DNA of 35,707 bases. Origin: Rhizobiales bacterium Ga0077537. Its GTDB lineage: Bacteria; Pseudomonadota; Alphaproteobacteria; Rhizobiales; Hyphomicrobiaceae. Below are positions 19,156 to 27,727 of this stretch, piece by piece. Every line of letters starts with the position of its first letter. Position 1 is the stretch's first letter. The position numbers and the translations under genes are program-made. The stretch spans positions 1-35,707 of the forward strand of contig LNEM01000018.1 of NCBI GenBank assembly GCA_001464955.1. Reading direction: 5' to 3'. A model generated the notes under the pieces. That model was not told the origin of the DNA and made no database searches. It worked only from the letters and a program-made list of their open reading frames with translations.

Positions 19156-19312
19156 AGAACGTCTCTCCTCAAAGGGTTGCCTCGCGCTCGGCGCGGGAAA
19201 AAGGCGGGATGGCGGCCACTTTGCCGCGTCCCGCCTCCGCTGCCAACCGGTCGTTGCATCGCACCCGTGGCGGCCATGTCGTCAGCCCGGTCGAGGGCCG
19301 ACGCACCACGGC

Positions 19313-20185
19313 TTAGCCGCCGAGCTTGTCCTGCGTCTTCGTCTCGAAATCGCTCGCCTCGTGTCGCTCGTGGAGCTGGCTCGACGGCTCGCCCTGGATG
19401 CGGTTCACCATGCGCCCGCGCTTGACGGCGGGCCGTGCCGCGATCTCGTCGGTCCATCGCTGCACGTGCTTGTAATCCTGCACGGAGAGGAACTCGCCGC
19501 CGTTGTAGAGCAACCCCTTGGCGAGCGCCCCGTACCAGGGCCAGATCGCCATGTCGGCGATGGAGTAGTCCTTGCCGGCCATGAAGGCGTTGTCCGCGAG
19601 ATGCCGATCCAGCACGTCGAGCTGCCGCTTGGTCTCCATCGCGAAGCGGTTGATCGGATACTCCCACTTCTCCGGGGCGTAGGCATAGAAATGCCCGAAC
19701 CCGCCGCCGAGATAGGGGGCGCTTCCCATCTGCCAGAACAGCCAGTTGAGCGCCTCGGTCCGTGCATCCGAATCCTTGGGCAGGAAGGCCCCGAACGTCT
19801 CCGCGAGATGCAGCAGGATCGCACCGGATTCGAACACACGCTTCGGCTTCGCCGGATTGCTGCGATCGAGCAGCGCCGGAATCTTCGAGTTCGGATTGAC
19901 CGCGACGAAACCCGACGAGAACTGGTCACCATTGCCGATGCGAATGAGCCAGGCGTCGTACTCGGCGCCCGAGTGCCCGGCCGCCAGCAGCTCCTCGAGC
20001 ATGACGGTCACTTTGACACCGTTCGGCGTGCCCTGCGAATAGAGTTGCATCGGATGCTTGCCGACGGGCAACTCTTTCTCGTGCGTCGCCCCGGCGATCG
20101 GCCGGTTGATGTTGGCGAAGCGTCCGCCGCTCGCCTTGTCCCAGACCCAGACCTTCGGGGGTGTATAGGGCTCGCTGCCACTCAT
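19313..20185 (-). CDS. yghU: Glutathione-dependent disulfide-bond oxidoreductase YghU
   Basis: The 290-residue product matches E. coli YghU closely by eye: KVWVWDKASGGRFANINRP, THEKELPVGKHPMQLYS, GTPNGVKVTVMLEELL, VNPNSKIPALLD, GGGFGHFYAYAP and QLHERHEASDFETKT. YghU/YfcG-type Nu-class GSTs bind two glutathiones and reduce disulfides rather than conjugate substrates. The N-terminal thioredoxin-like fold is followed by the helical GST domain from about residue 130. A strong AGGAGG lies 6 bases before the ATG. It is divergent from the CoA transferase gene. Confidence 0.95.
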   Translation of the reverse strand: MSGSEPYTPPKVWVWDKASGGRFANINRPIAGATHEKELPVGKHPMQLYSQGTPNGVKVTVMLEELLAAGHSGAEYDAWLIRIGNGDQFSSGFVAVNPNSKIPALLDRSNPAKPKRVFESGAILLHLAETFGAFLPKDSDARTEALNWLFWQMGSAPYLGGGFGHFYAYAPEKWEYPINRFAMETKRQLDVLDRHLADNAFMAGKDYSIADMAIWPWYGALAKGLLYNGGEFLSVQDYKHVQRWTDEIAARPAVKRGRMVNRIQGEPSSQLHERHEASDFETKTQDKLGG

Positions 20186-20394
20186 GGGTGTCCTCCTGTT
20201 GCGCCGGCGCGCGGGCGGATCGATCCCGCGTCGACGTCCGGCTTCGGGCCGACCTTAGCACCGCTCTGCGGCGGATGCGCGAGCCGCAACTGTTGACCTT
20301 GGCGCCCCCGGCATCGATCTTGGGCTTCGGCTGGTCTCGGTCTGCCGCTGCTGCTATGCCGTGACCAACCTGACCTGAACTGATCGAGACCTCC

Positions 20395-21582
20395 ATGCCG
20401 CAACAGCCGCTTTCGGGCATCCGTGTCATCGACCTGACGCGCGTCCTCTCCGGCCCATTCGCCACCATGATGCTGGCCGACATGGGCGCCGACGTCGTCA
20501 AGGTGGAAACGCCGCAGGGCGACCCCGTCCGGACCCAGGGCGACCTGTCGCACGGCTTCAGCTGGTATTTCGCGGCCTTCAACCGCAACAAGCGGTCAAT
20601 CGTCCTCGATCTGCGAAAACCCGACGGCCGCGAGATCCTCGGAAAGCTCATCGCCGGCGCCGACGTCCTGGTCGAGAATTTCCGTCCCGGTGTCCTCGCC
20701 GAGATGGGCTTTGACCAGGCCCGCCTCGACGCCCTGAACCCGCGGCTGGTCGTCGCTTCGATCAACGGCTACGGCTCGACGGGCCCCTATGTCGACCGGC
20801 CGGCCTTCGATTTCATCGCCCAGGCCATGTCGGGTTTCATGGCGACCACGGGTGTGCCCGGCGGCGATCCGATGCGCGCCGCCCCCCCGATCACCGACCT
20901 GATCGCCGGCCTCTACTGTGCCTTCGGCGTCGTCAGCGCCATCCGCGCCCGCGATCTGAACGGCCGCGGCCAGCGCGTCGAGGCGGCCATGGTCAACGGC
21001 ATGGTGAGCATGCTGGCCTACCTCTCGTCCGAGTACTTCGCGACCGGCCGCGAGCCGGAGCGGACCGGCAACGACCACCCGATCGCCTCGCCCTACGGCC
21101 TCTTCCATACGGCGAACGGCGCCATCGCCGTCGCGCCCGCGACCGTCGAGATCCTGGCCAAGTTCATGCGCGAGCTCAGCCTCTCCGACGTGCTCGAACG
21201 CGATGACCTGAAGACGTCCGAGCAGCGCCGTGCCGCCCGCGTCGAACTCAACGCGCTGGTCGACGCCAGGATGAAACTGGAATCCCAGGACTACTGGATC
21301 GATCGCCTGAACAAGGCCGGCGTGCCGACGGGGAAGGTCCTGTCCATCTCCGAGATGTTCTCGGATCCCCAGATCGCGGCCCAGGAGATGGCCATCGACG
21401 TGGAGCATCCGGGCCACGGCGTGATCCGCATGACGGGCTTTCCGGTGAAGCTTTCGGAGACGCCCTGCGTCATCCACCGTCCGGCCCCGGATCTCGGAGC
21501 CGACACCGCCGCTGTTCTGGCCGAGATCGGCTGTGACGCGGCGGAGTTGGAACGTCTCCGCGCGTCGAAGGTGGTGGGCTGA
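20395..21582 (+). CDS. Class III CoA transferase (CaiB/BaiF family)
   Basis: Family III enzymes move CoA between carboxylic acids through an aspartyl-CoA intermediate. The 395-residue product shows the typical opening (LSGIRVIDLTRVLSGPFATMMLADMGADVVKVE), NRNKRSIVLDLRKPDGRE, and the catalytic Asp168 in PPITDLIAGLYCAF. The C-terminal part returns to wrap the domain. The substrate cannot be deduced. It has no obvious operon partner; the DUF1127 gene downstream is convergent. Confidence 0.94.
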   Translation: MPQQPLSGIRVIDLTRVLSGPFATMMLADMGADVVKVETPQGDPVRTQGDLSHGFSWYFAAFNRNKRSIVLDLRKPDGREILGKLIAGADVLVENFRPGVLAEMGFDQARLDALNPRLVVASINGYGSTGPYVDRPAFDFIAQAMSGFMATTGVPGGDPMRAAPPITDLIAGLYCAFGVVSAIRARDLNGRGQRVEAAMVNGMVSMLAYLSSEYFATGREPERTGNDHPIASPYGLFHTANGAIAVAPATVEILAKFMRELSLSDVLERDDLKTSEQRRAARVELNALVDARMKLESQDYWIDRLNKAGVPTGKVLSISEMFSDPQIAAQEMAIDVEHPGHGVIRMTGFPVKLSETPCVIHRPAPDLGADTAAVLAEIGCDAAELERLRASKVVG

Positions 21583-21618
21583 GGCGAGACCCGGACCGGC
21601 CTCGCCTCGCCCTGTGCC

Positions 21619-21867
21619 TCAATAGTGGCCGATGCGATGCGTCGGCACGTCGAGGAGGTCACGCGCTGATTCGCGCTCGGCCATGCGCCGCGTGATGCCG
21701 ATGTCTTTCAGCATGCGGTCGTCGAGGTCTCCCAGCTGGTGGCGCTCGCGTGCGACGGCAAAGGCTGCAACGACCCATCGTGCGGCGCGCGTCACGAACG
21801 ACGCTGCGACATCATCGAGAGCGGGCCGACCAGCCGAAACCGACCCGCGCGAATAACCGGGTGCCAT
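21619..21867 (-). CDS. DUF1127 domain protein
   Basis: The 82-residue product ends with the DUF1127 signature RERHQLGDLDDRMLKDIGITRRMAERESARD, a short arginine-rich helical domain of about 40 residues. Some alphaproteobacterial DUF1127 proteins bind RNA and influence small-RNA turnover and phosphate or stress responses. The first 40 residues are not conserved-looking. AAGG lies 9 bases before the ATG. It is divergent from the LysR-type gene across about 120 bases, so the two may be co-regulated. Confidence 0.85.
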   Translation of the reverse strand: MAPGYSRGSVSAGRPALDDVAASFVTRAARWVVAAFAVARERHQLGDLDDRMLKDIGITRRMAERESARDLLDVPTHRIGHY

Positions 21868-21930
21868 GGGAATTTACCTTGTTTTGAAACAGGCGATGTG
21901 TGCCTGCCGAAACCGTGTATCGCGACTCGT

Positions 21931-21974
21931 TGCATAATGAAAACGAATGCTGTTAATTGAATGCATAACGATAA
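21931..21974 (+). promoter_or_regulatory. Direct repeat in the DUF1127 / LysR divergent promoter
   Basis: TGCATAATGAAAA (21931-21943) and TGCATAACGATAA (21962-21974) match at 11 of 13 positions and start 31 bases apart, close to three helical turns. The region is clearly AT-rich compared with its surroundings. A regulator site, perhaps for the adjacent LysR protein, is inferred. Confidence 0.4.
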
Positions 21975-21989
21975 TTGATGGGTGAAGCC

Positions 21990-22931
21990 ATGCGCCGCGA
22001 CCTCGACCTCGCTCTTCTCCGGGCCTTTCTCGCTGTCGTCCAGACCGGCAGCGTCACCGCTGCCGCCCACATCCTGAACCGCACCCAGGCCGCCGTCAGC
22101 CTCCAGATCAAGCGCCTCGAGGAGAGCCTCGACCAGCCGCTGTTCGAGCGCGGCCACAAGCGGTTGACGCTGGCACCTGCAGGCGAGCAGCTCGTCGGCC
22201 TCGCCCAGCGCCTCGTCGCCATGAACGACGAGGTGTTCGAGAGCATGACGACGCCGAGCTTCGAAGGCGAGGTCCGGCTCGGCATTCCGGTCGACCTCAT
22301 CGTCACCTACGCGGCCCCCATCCTGCGCCGCTTCAACGAGCGGTGGCCGTCCGTTCGCGTCAGCCTCAACGCGTTGAATTCCCACGACCTCGTCGAAGCG
22401 CTCGGCCAGGGCAAGATCGACCTCGCCATGACCACCGATCTCGATACCGGCGGCCGTGGCGTCGAGCTGCTGGCCCGCGACGACCTCGTCTGGGTGAGTT
22501 CGCCCGGTGGCAAGGCGCATCGGCGGACACCTCTGCCCATTGCCGTGGGGGGCCGGAGCTGTCGGTTCCGGCCGGTGTTGATCGAGGCTCTGCGACAGCA
22601 CGGCATCGAATGGCGCGTCGTCGTCGAGGTGGCAAACCAGGATGCTGTGAACGCCACGGTCGCGGCCGGCATCTCGGTGTCGGTGATGCTGCGCGAGACG
22701 GTCCCGTCATCGTTCGAGGTCGTGCCCCGCGGCAACGGTCTGCCTGACCTGCCGTCCTTCGCCATCAACCTGCGGACCCCGGCCGGCGGAGCGACCGAAC
22801 TCGCCGAAGAGATGGCCCGGCACATCCGCGCCGAATTCGCGGCGAGGGCCTCTCTTCGAGGCGAACGCTTCTTCCAGAGCGACCTGATCGAGCGACGAGG
22901 CAGCCGGAAAACGAGCCGGGCCGCGGCATGA
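21990..22931 (+). CDS. LysR-type transcriptional regulator
   Basis: The product has 313 residues from the ATG at 21990; ATG 21978 and TTG 21975 are in frame, but 21990 begins at the conserved RRDLDLALLRAFLAVVQTGSVTAAA. The winged helix-turn-helix (NRTQAAVSLQIKRLEESLDQPLFER) and a linker helix lead into a periplasmic-binding-protein-like effector domain (VRLGIPVDLIVTYAAPILRRF). The effector is unknown. It ends 57 bases from the convergent monooxygenase gene. Confidence 0.95.
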   Translation: MRRDLDLALLRAFLAVVQTGSVTAAAHILNRTQAAVSLQIKRLEESLDQPLFERGHKRLTLAPAGEQLVGLAQRLVAMNDEVFESMTTPSFEGEVRLGIPVDLIVTYAAPILRRFNERWPSVRVSLNALNSHDLVEALGQGKIDLAMTTDLDTGGRGVELLARDDLVWVSSPGGKAHRRTPLPIAVGGRSCRFRPVLIEALRQHGIEWRVVVEVANQDAVNATVAAGISVSVMLRETVPSSFEVVPRGNGLPDLPSFAINLRTPAGGATELAEEMARHIRAEFAARASLRGERFFQSDLIERRGSRKTSRAAA

Positions 22932-22988
22932 CCGCGACCCGGTGAATGTCGTCGACAAGCGATGCGCGGGCGGTTTGGCCCGCCTGAC

Positions 22989-24815
22989 CTATTCGGCGGC
23001 CTGAGCCCTGGGCATCGTCTTGGCCGGCGCGGCGTCCCGCCCATAGCCACCGGCACGATCGATGAGCCCCACCTCGCAGGCCTTGATCTGCTGCGCGAGG
23101 AACTTAGAGTAGATGCGCACGTGCGGCAGGCCGCCGCCGACGAACCAGAGCCCCGGCTGCGACGTCCGGCGCCACATGTTGCGCAATTCGCCCCCCTCGT
23201 CGAAGCCCCAGACCTCGCCGACCCGCTCGGCCATGGCGTCGCCGAAGAAGTGCCGGACGACGTCCTGCTGGTTCTTGTAGCCCGTCGCAGCCACGATGAC
23301 GTTGGCCTCGACGACCCGCCCGTCCTTCATCTTGAGGCCTTCGGGCACCACGCGCTCGATGTTGCGGTGGTGCTCCAGCCCGATCTTGCCCTCGACGATG
23401 AGATCGGAGCAGCCGACGTTGAAATAATAGCCGCCGCCGCGCCGGAGATACTTCATCTGGAAGCCCGTCTCGTCCGGCTCCCCGTTGTCGAGCCGGAAGC
23501 CGCGCGCCGCGAGCCCGTCGAGCAGCTTCTGGTCCGCCTGCTTGCAGAGCGCCGCCGAGAGCTTGTAGCCCTGCACGAGCACCGGGTACGGCGAGGCCGT
23601 CGCGATCAGGTCGCAGTCCTCGACCGACGATCCCTCCTGATAGAGTTCGTAGACCCGCTGCGCTTCCTTCAGGCTGACGATCAGCGTCGTCGAGCGCTGC
23701 ACCATCGTCGTCTGGACGCCGCTCACGTGCAGGTCATGCGCCACGTCGTGGCCGCTGTTGCCGGTGCCGAGGACGATGCCCTTGCCGCCCTTCCATTTGC
23801 GGCCCGAATTGTACTGGCTCGAGTGCAGCAGATCGCCCTTGAACGTCTCGATGCCCGGCAGGTCCGGCATGATCGGGATGGCGCTGACGCCGGTGGCGAA
23901 CACCACGTGCCGCGGCCGCACGACCCGCTCGGTACCGTCGGCGCGCCGCACGGTCAGGCTGTAGGTCCCCGATTTCTCGTCGTATGTGCCGCCCGTGAAT
24001 TCGGTCTCCAGCCAGACGTTGAGTTCCATCGTGTCGGCATAGAACTCGAGCCAGTTCGCGATCTTGTCGCGCGGGATGTAGACTGGATAGTTCGGCGGGA
24101 ACGGCATGTACGGGAGGTGGTCGACGAACACCTCGTTGTGCAGCGTCAGGTTGTGATAGCGCTTGCGCCACGCGTCTCCGACCCGCTCGTGCTTGTCGAT
24201 GACCAGCGTGTCCACGCCGAGCACGCCGAGACAGGCCGCGATCCCGAGCCCCGACTGGCTGCCGCCGATCACCACGACGGCCGGCTCCCGGTCCTCGTAG
24301 GCGATCTGCTTCTTCCGGTGGTCCATCCAGTTCTCGCCACCGAATCCGCCCGACCACTCCTCGCCCCGCGGACGGCGCGCGTTGATCCGCTCTTCGTGGC
24401 CCTTGATCTCGTCCTGCGAGGTGAGCAGCACCCACGCCTTGAGCACGCCCGGGTCGGAAGCGAGCGGCACCAGCCGCAGGATACCGCTGGCGCGTCCCAT
24501 CGCGGTCTCGAACGCGATGATCGCTTCGATCGTCTCGACGCCCGCCCGCTTCACGACGGCGGGCTGCGTCCGCTTCTCGGCGACGCGGAAGTTGTAGGGC
24601 CGCGCGGCCGGCAGCGTGCGCCCCAGCATGTCGCGGATCTGCTCGGCGCCGCTTGCCGTCCGGATGTCCCAGGTGAACGCGACGATGTCGCGCCAGTGGC
24701 CGTCTGGAACGAACAGGGCGACGGCGGCGGAGATGTCCTCCTTCGCAAGTGCCGCTTCGAACTTGCCGAGCCACTGGCTCGCGGCCTCGGTCGGGTTCAG
24801 GCTTTTCAGGCTCAT
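22989..24815 (-). CDS. Flavin-containing monooxygenase with N-terminal NTF2-like domain
   Basis: The product has 608 residues from the ATG at 24815. Residues about 8-135 look like an NTF2/SnoaL-type domain (WLGKFEAALAKEDISAAVALFVPDGHWRDIVAFTW). From about 178 on it is a group B flavoprotein monooxygenase: FAD motif GGSQSG (184-189), FxGxxxH motif FKGDLLH (325-331), NADPH motif GTGNSG (350-355) and ATGY near the end. FKGDLLHSSQY is the form seen in YUCCA-like FMOs. It should oxygenate a soft nucleophile or a ketone with NADPH and O2. An upstream ATG at 24926 adds a Ser/Pro-rich leader without family features. Confidence 0.9.
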   Translation of the reverse strand: MSLKSLNPTEAASQWLGKFEAALAKEDISAAVALFVPDGHWRDIVAFTWDIRTASGAEQIRDMLGRTLPAARPYNFRVAEKRTQPAVVKRAGVETIEAIIAFETAMGRASGILRLVPLASDPGVLKAWVLLTSQDEIKGHEERINARRPRGEEWSGGFGGENWMDHRKKQIAYEDREPAVVVIGGSQSGLGIAACLGVLGVDTLVIDKHERVGDAWRKRYHNLTLHNEVFVDHLPYMPFPPNYPVYIPRDKIANWLEFYADTMELNVWLETEFTGGTYDEKSGTYSLTVRRADGTERVVRPRHVVFATGVSAIPIMPDLPGIETFKGDLLHSSQYNSGRKWKGGKGIVLGTGNSGHDVAHDLHVSGVQTTMVQRSTTLIVSLKEAQRVYELYQEGSSVEDCDLIATASPYPVLVQGYKLSAALCKQADQKLLDGLAARGFRLDNGEPDETGFQMKYLRRGGGYYFNVGCSDLIVEGKIGLEHHRNIERVVPEGLKMKDGRVVEANVIVAATGYKNQQDVVRHFFGDAMAERVGEVWGFDEGGELRNMWRRTSQPGLWFVGGGLPHVRIYSKFLAQQIKACEVGLIDRAGGYGRDAAPAKTMPRAQAAE

Positions 24816-25028
24816 GTGATCGGTAACCTTCTGCGATGTGCCACTCCGCCCCCGAACGGGGAACGGCGGCTGAAAGGTCGGGGGCGCCGAAATTCGCGGC
24901 GCCGAGGACGTGACGGCATCCGGCACCGCCTGTCGCGTGCGGTGCGAAACGGATGCGAACGGCGTGCCACCAACCGTCGGACGGCGCCAAGACTAGGCAT
25001 AGCTCGTGCTGCGGCGCAACCTAGTCAG

Positions 25029-25046
25029 CGGATTGAATTCAATCCG
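25029..25046. promoter_or_regulatory. Perfect 18-bp palindrome between mutY and the monooxygenase gene
   Basis: CGGATTGAATTCAATCCG is a perfect palindrome. Directly next to it, 25047-25065 is a second, imperfect dyad (GTTTTGAC / GGTCAAAC) that overlaps the mutY stop. It may be an operator for the monooxygenase gene, whose ATG lies about 215 bases downstream, or part of a mutY transcription end. There is no T-run. Confidence 0.45.
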
Positions 25047-25059
25047 GTTTTGACGCCGG

Positions 25060-26163
25060 TCAAACATCCCCGAGCGCGTGCGCGATCACCTTGCGCATCA
25101 GGCTCGGCAACGCTTCCGCGCCGAGCTTTCTCCGCGCCACCCAGCGGCACCGGTCGGGCTCGGCCCACAGGTCGAGTTGCGCATCCAGCGGCACGACGGC
25201 CCGGAAGACGGCGAGTTCCAGCCGGAAGTGCGTGAACGTATGGCTGACCGTACCGGCGACCGGCCACCAGTCGCCATGCACCGGCGTGGCCTGCAGCGCG
25301 TCCTCGGCAGCCACCATCCGGTCCACCCACGGTGTCGACGGCACCTCGAGCATGCCGCCGAGCAATCCGGCGTCGGGCCGCCGGCGCAGCAAGATGTGGC
25401 CGTCCTCCCTGAGCACGACGAACGCGGCGCCATGGCGCACCGGCCGCTCCGGTTTGGCTGCTTTCGCAGGTAGCGTCGCCTCGATGCCGAGGGCCGTCGC
25501 CTCGCAATGGGCGTGCACCGGGCAGACGAGGCACGACGGCCGCTTCGGCGTGCAGATTCGCGAGCCGAGATCCATCAGCGCCTGCGCATGATCGCCTGCG
25601 CGGTCGGGCGGGGTGAGCGTCTCGGCAAGCCGCCTCAGCGTGCCCTTGGCGCCCGGCAGCGGCTCAGTGACCGCGAACAGCCGCGCCGTGACGCGCTCGA
25701 TGTTCCCGTCGACCGGTGTTGCCCGGAGCCCGAACGCGATCGCAGCGATCGCCGCCGCCGTATAGGGGCCGATACCCGGCAACGCCCGGAGCGCCGTCTC
25801 GTCGGATGGGAATTGCCCCCCATGCCGTTCCACGACCGCCCGGGCGCAGGCGTGCAGGTTTCGCGCCCGGGAGTAGTAGCCGAGGCCCGCCCAGGCAGCG
25901 AGCACGTCGTCGAGCGCAGCTTTTCCCAGCCTTTCCACAGTCGGCCAACGTCGCACGAACGTGTTGAAGAACGGCACCACCGCTTTGACGGTCGTCTGCT
26001 GCAGCATGATCTCGGAAAGCCAGACGCGATAAGGATCTGGCTGCTGTCCCGGGCCATACCGCCAGGGCAGATCGCGCCGCTCGCGATCGTACCATTCGAG
26101 CAAAAGCTCCGCCGGTTTCGCCCCACGCAACCGCACCGGTTGCTCGATTGCCACAGTGCCCAT
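25060..26163 (-). CDS. mutY: A/G-specific adenine glycosylase MutY
   Basis: MutY removes adenine mispaired with 8-oxoguanine. The 367-residue product has the catalytic Glu51 (SEIMLQQTTV), the helix-hairpin-helix LPGIGPYTAAAIAAIAFG, catalytic Asp152 (VDGNIERV), the 4Fe-4S cysteines 204, 211, 214 and 220 (C-x6-C-x2-C-x5-C), and a C-terminal Nudix-like 8-oxoG recognition domain (LLRRRPDAGLLGGMLEVPSTPW). Length and residues are complete. It is divergent from the DUF721 gene across about 98 bases. Confidence 0.97.
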   Translation of the reverse strand: MGTVAIEQPVRLRGAKPAELLLEWYDRERRDLPWRYGPGQQPDPYRVWLSEIMLQQTTVKAVVPFFNTFVRRWPTVERLGKAALDDVLAAWAGLGYYSRARNLHACARAVVERHGGQFPSDETALRALPGIGPYTAAAIAAIAFGLRATPVDGNIERVTARLFAVTEPLPGAKGTLRRLAETLTPPDRAGDHAQALMDLGSRICTPKRPSCLVCPVHAHCEATALGIEATLPAKAAKPERPVRHGAAFVVLREDGHILLRRRPDAGLLGGMLEVPSTPWVDRMVAAEDALQATPVHGDWWPVAGTVSHTFTHFRLELAVFRAVVPLDAQLDLWAEPDRCRWVARRKLGAEALPSLMRKVIAHALGDV

Positions 26164-26261
26164 GGGAGCCCCCGCGCGCCAGAACGGCGAATCGTTTACC
26201 CGATATTAAGGATATGGCGCTGCGATGGAAACCGCGCGTCGATTTGGGGACACAGGCGACC

Positions 26262-26897
26262 ATGCAGAACCGACCGGAACGCCCCGCAGCGAACCGCCGC
26301 CCGACGTCGGAGCTGGCTCGCATGGCGGCACGCCTTCCCGACCGCCCTGTCCATATCCGGCCGATGGCGCCGAAACCGATCGCGGCGAAGTCCGTCGGCA
26401 GCTTCGTCCCCCGTCTGACCAAGCCCGCATTCGAGCGCTACGGCTTTTCCGCCGCCGCCCTGATCACCGACTGGGAAACCATCGTCGGCGCTGATCTGGC
26501 GCGCTATACCATGCCCGAGCGCCTCAAGTGGCCGCGTCAGGTCGAATGGTCCGGCGACGTCGCGGATGGCGAGAAGGGTCGGCCCGGCGCCACGCTCATG
26601 CTGTCGGTCGCGGCCGGCCGCGCCCTCGATGTGCAGTATTCGGCTGCCCAGATCGTCGACCGCATCAATGCCTACTTCGGTTACCGCGCCGTCGCCGATC
26701 TGCGCATCGTGCAGGTGGCAGCGATTCGCCGCGAGCCGGCCCGGTCCGGCGCCGATCCGAAGCAGCCGGTCGCCCCCGCGGCAACCAAGCCACGCGAGGA
26801 ACTCGCCGCAATCAAGGAACCGGGTCTGCGCGCGGCTCTCGAAAGCATGGCTGCCGGGCTCGGCCAGCGTCGCGCGCGCGGCCTCGCGGTGGCTTGA
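26262..26897 (+). CDS. DUF721 (DciA-like) protein
   Basis: The product has 211 residues from the ATG at 26262 (MQNRPERPAANRRPTSELARMAARL...); an ATG at 26214 adds 16 residues and is possible. The DUF721 domain spans about 50-150 (WETIVGADLARYTMPERLKWP, LDVQYSAAQIVDRINAYFGYRAVADLRIVQ). DUF721 includes DciA, which loads the replicative helicase in many bacteria; whether the alphaproteobacterial long form does so is not known to me. The order mutY / DUF721 / DsbA-like / smc is, to my knowledge, conserved in Rhizobiales. Confidence 0.9.
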   Translation: MQNRPERPAANRRPTSELARMAARLPDRPVHIRPMAPKPIAAKSVGSFVPRLTKPAFERYGFSAAALITDWETIVGADLARYTMPERLKWPRQVEWSGDVADGEKGRPGATLMLSVAAGRALDVQYSAAQIVDRINAYFGYRAVADLRIVQVAAIRREPARSGADPKQPVAPAATKPREELAAIKEPGLRAALESMAAGLGQRRARGLAVA

Positions 26898-27039
26898 CGG
26901 CGCCCGCGTCCTGGCGCATCCCTGCCTCACAGCGAGTTCATTCTGCGTTCAGAGCGGCTTGCCCTAAATCGTAGGCGAGTGTGCGCAGCATCGGTTTGCG
27001 TGGCACCTCTTCGCCGGATCATCATCGGAGGAGTCCCCC

Positions 27040-27723
27040 GTGATCACTTTCGCCGAGCGTCTTCTCCGGACCGCTCTCCCGCGCCGCACCGCGCTGCAAG
27101 CCGTTGCTGCGCTGTCGCTTGCTGTCCTGCCATCTTTGGCGACCGCTCAGTCGACATCACCGGCGGCCGACTACACGGCCGAACTCATGAAGCCGCAAGC
27201 GATCCCCGACATCGTGATCGGCAAGCCCGACGCGCCGGTCACCATCGTGGAGTATGCCTCGCTCACCTGCGGGCACTGCGCCAACTTCCACAATGGCGTG
27301 CTGCCGGCGCTCAAGGAAAAGTACATCGACACCGGCAAGGCGCGGCTCATTCTCCGCGACTTCCCTCTGGACAATCTGGCGGCTGCCGGTTCGATGCTGG
27401 CCAGGTGCGCTCCGGCCGACAAGAGCTATCAGGTGGTGTCGGCGCTGTTCGCCAAGCAGAACGAGTGGGCCTTCGTTCAGGGCAACCCGGTTCCGGCGCT
27501 GTTCAAGATCGCGAGCGAGAACGGCTTCACGCAGGAGACGTTCGACAAGTGCCTGATCGACCAGAAGTTGCTTGAGAACATCACCAACATGCGCGACCAC
27601 GCGAGCAAGTCGCTCGGCGTGCGGTCGACGCCCACGTTCTTCGTCAACGGCAAGCGCATGAGCGAGCGCTCCGATCGGATCGAATCGTTCGATCAGGTCA
27701 TCGAGCCGCTCCTGAAGAAATAG
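27040..27723 (+). CDS. Periplasmic DsbA-family thiol oxidoreductase
   Basis: The 227-residue product starts at a GTG at 27040, chosen because GGAGGAG lies 7 bases upstream. It has a signal peptide (about residues 1-36, basic start then AVAALSLAVLPSLATAQ) and a thioredoxin-fold domain with the active site Cys77-Gly-His-Cys80 and a cis-Pro region RSTPTFFVNG. It belongs to the DsbA/DsbG-like thioredoxin_4 group, which exchanges disulfides in the periplasm. The stop lies 4 bases before the next DsbA-like gene, so the two form an operon. Confidence 0.93.
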   Translation: MITFAERLLRTALPRRTALQAVAALSLAVLPSLATAQSTSPAADYTAELMKPQAIPDIVIGKPDAPVTIVEYASLTCGHCANFHNGVLPALKEKYIDTGKARLILRDFPLDNLAAAGSMLARCAPADKSYQVVSALFAKQNEWAFVQGNPVPALFKIASENGFTQETFDKCLIDQKLLENITNMRDHASKSLGVRSTPTFFVNGKRMSERSDRIESFDQVIEPLLKK

Positions 27724-27727
27724 CCAC

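Noticed and set aside
17500-19425. A 641-codon plus-strand frame over the TcuA-like and DUF4112 genes
   Set aside because: Antisense shadow; runs across three real features without a ribosome binding site.
22962-25235. A 757-codon plus-strand frame over the monooxygenase gene
   Set aside because: Same shadow effect; no domain pattern, and it spans the intergenic region and part of another gene.
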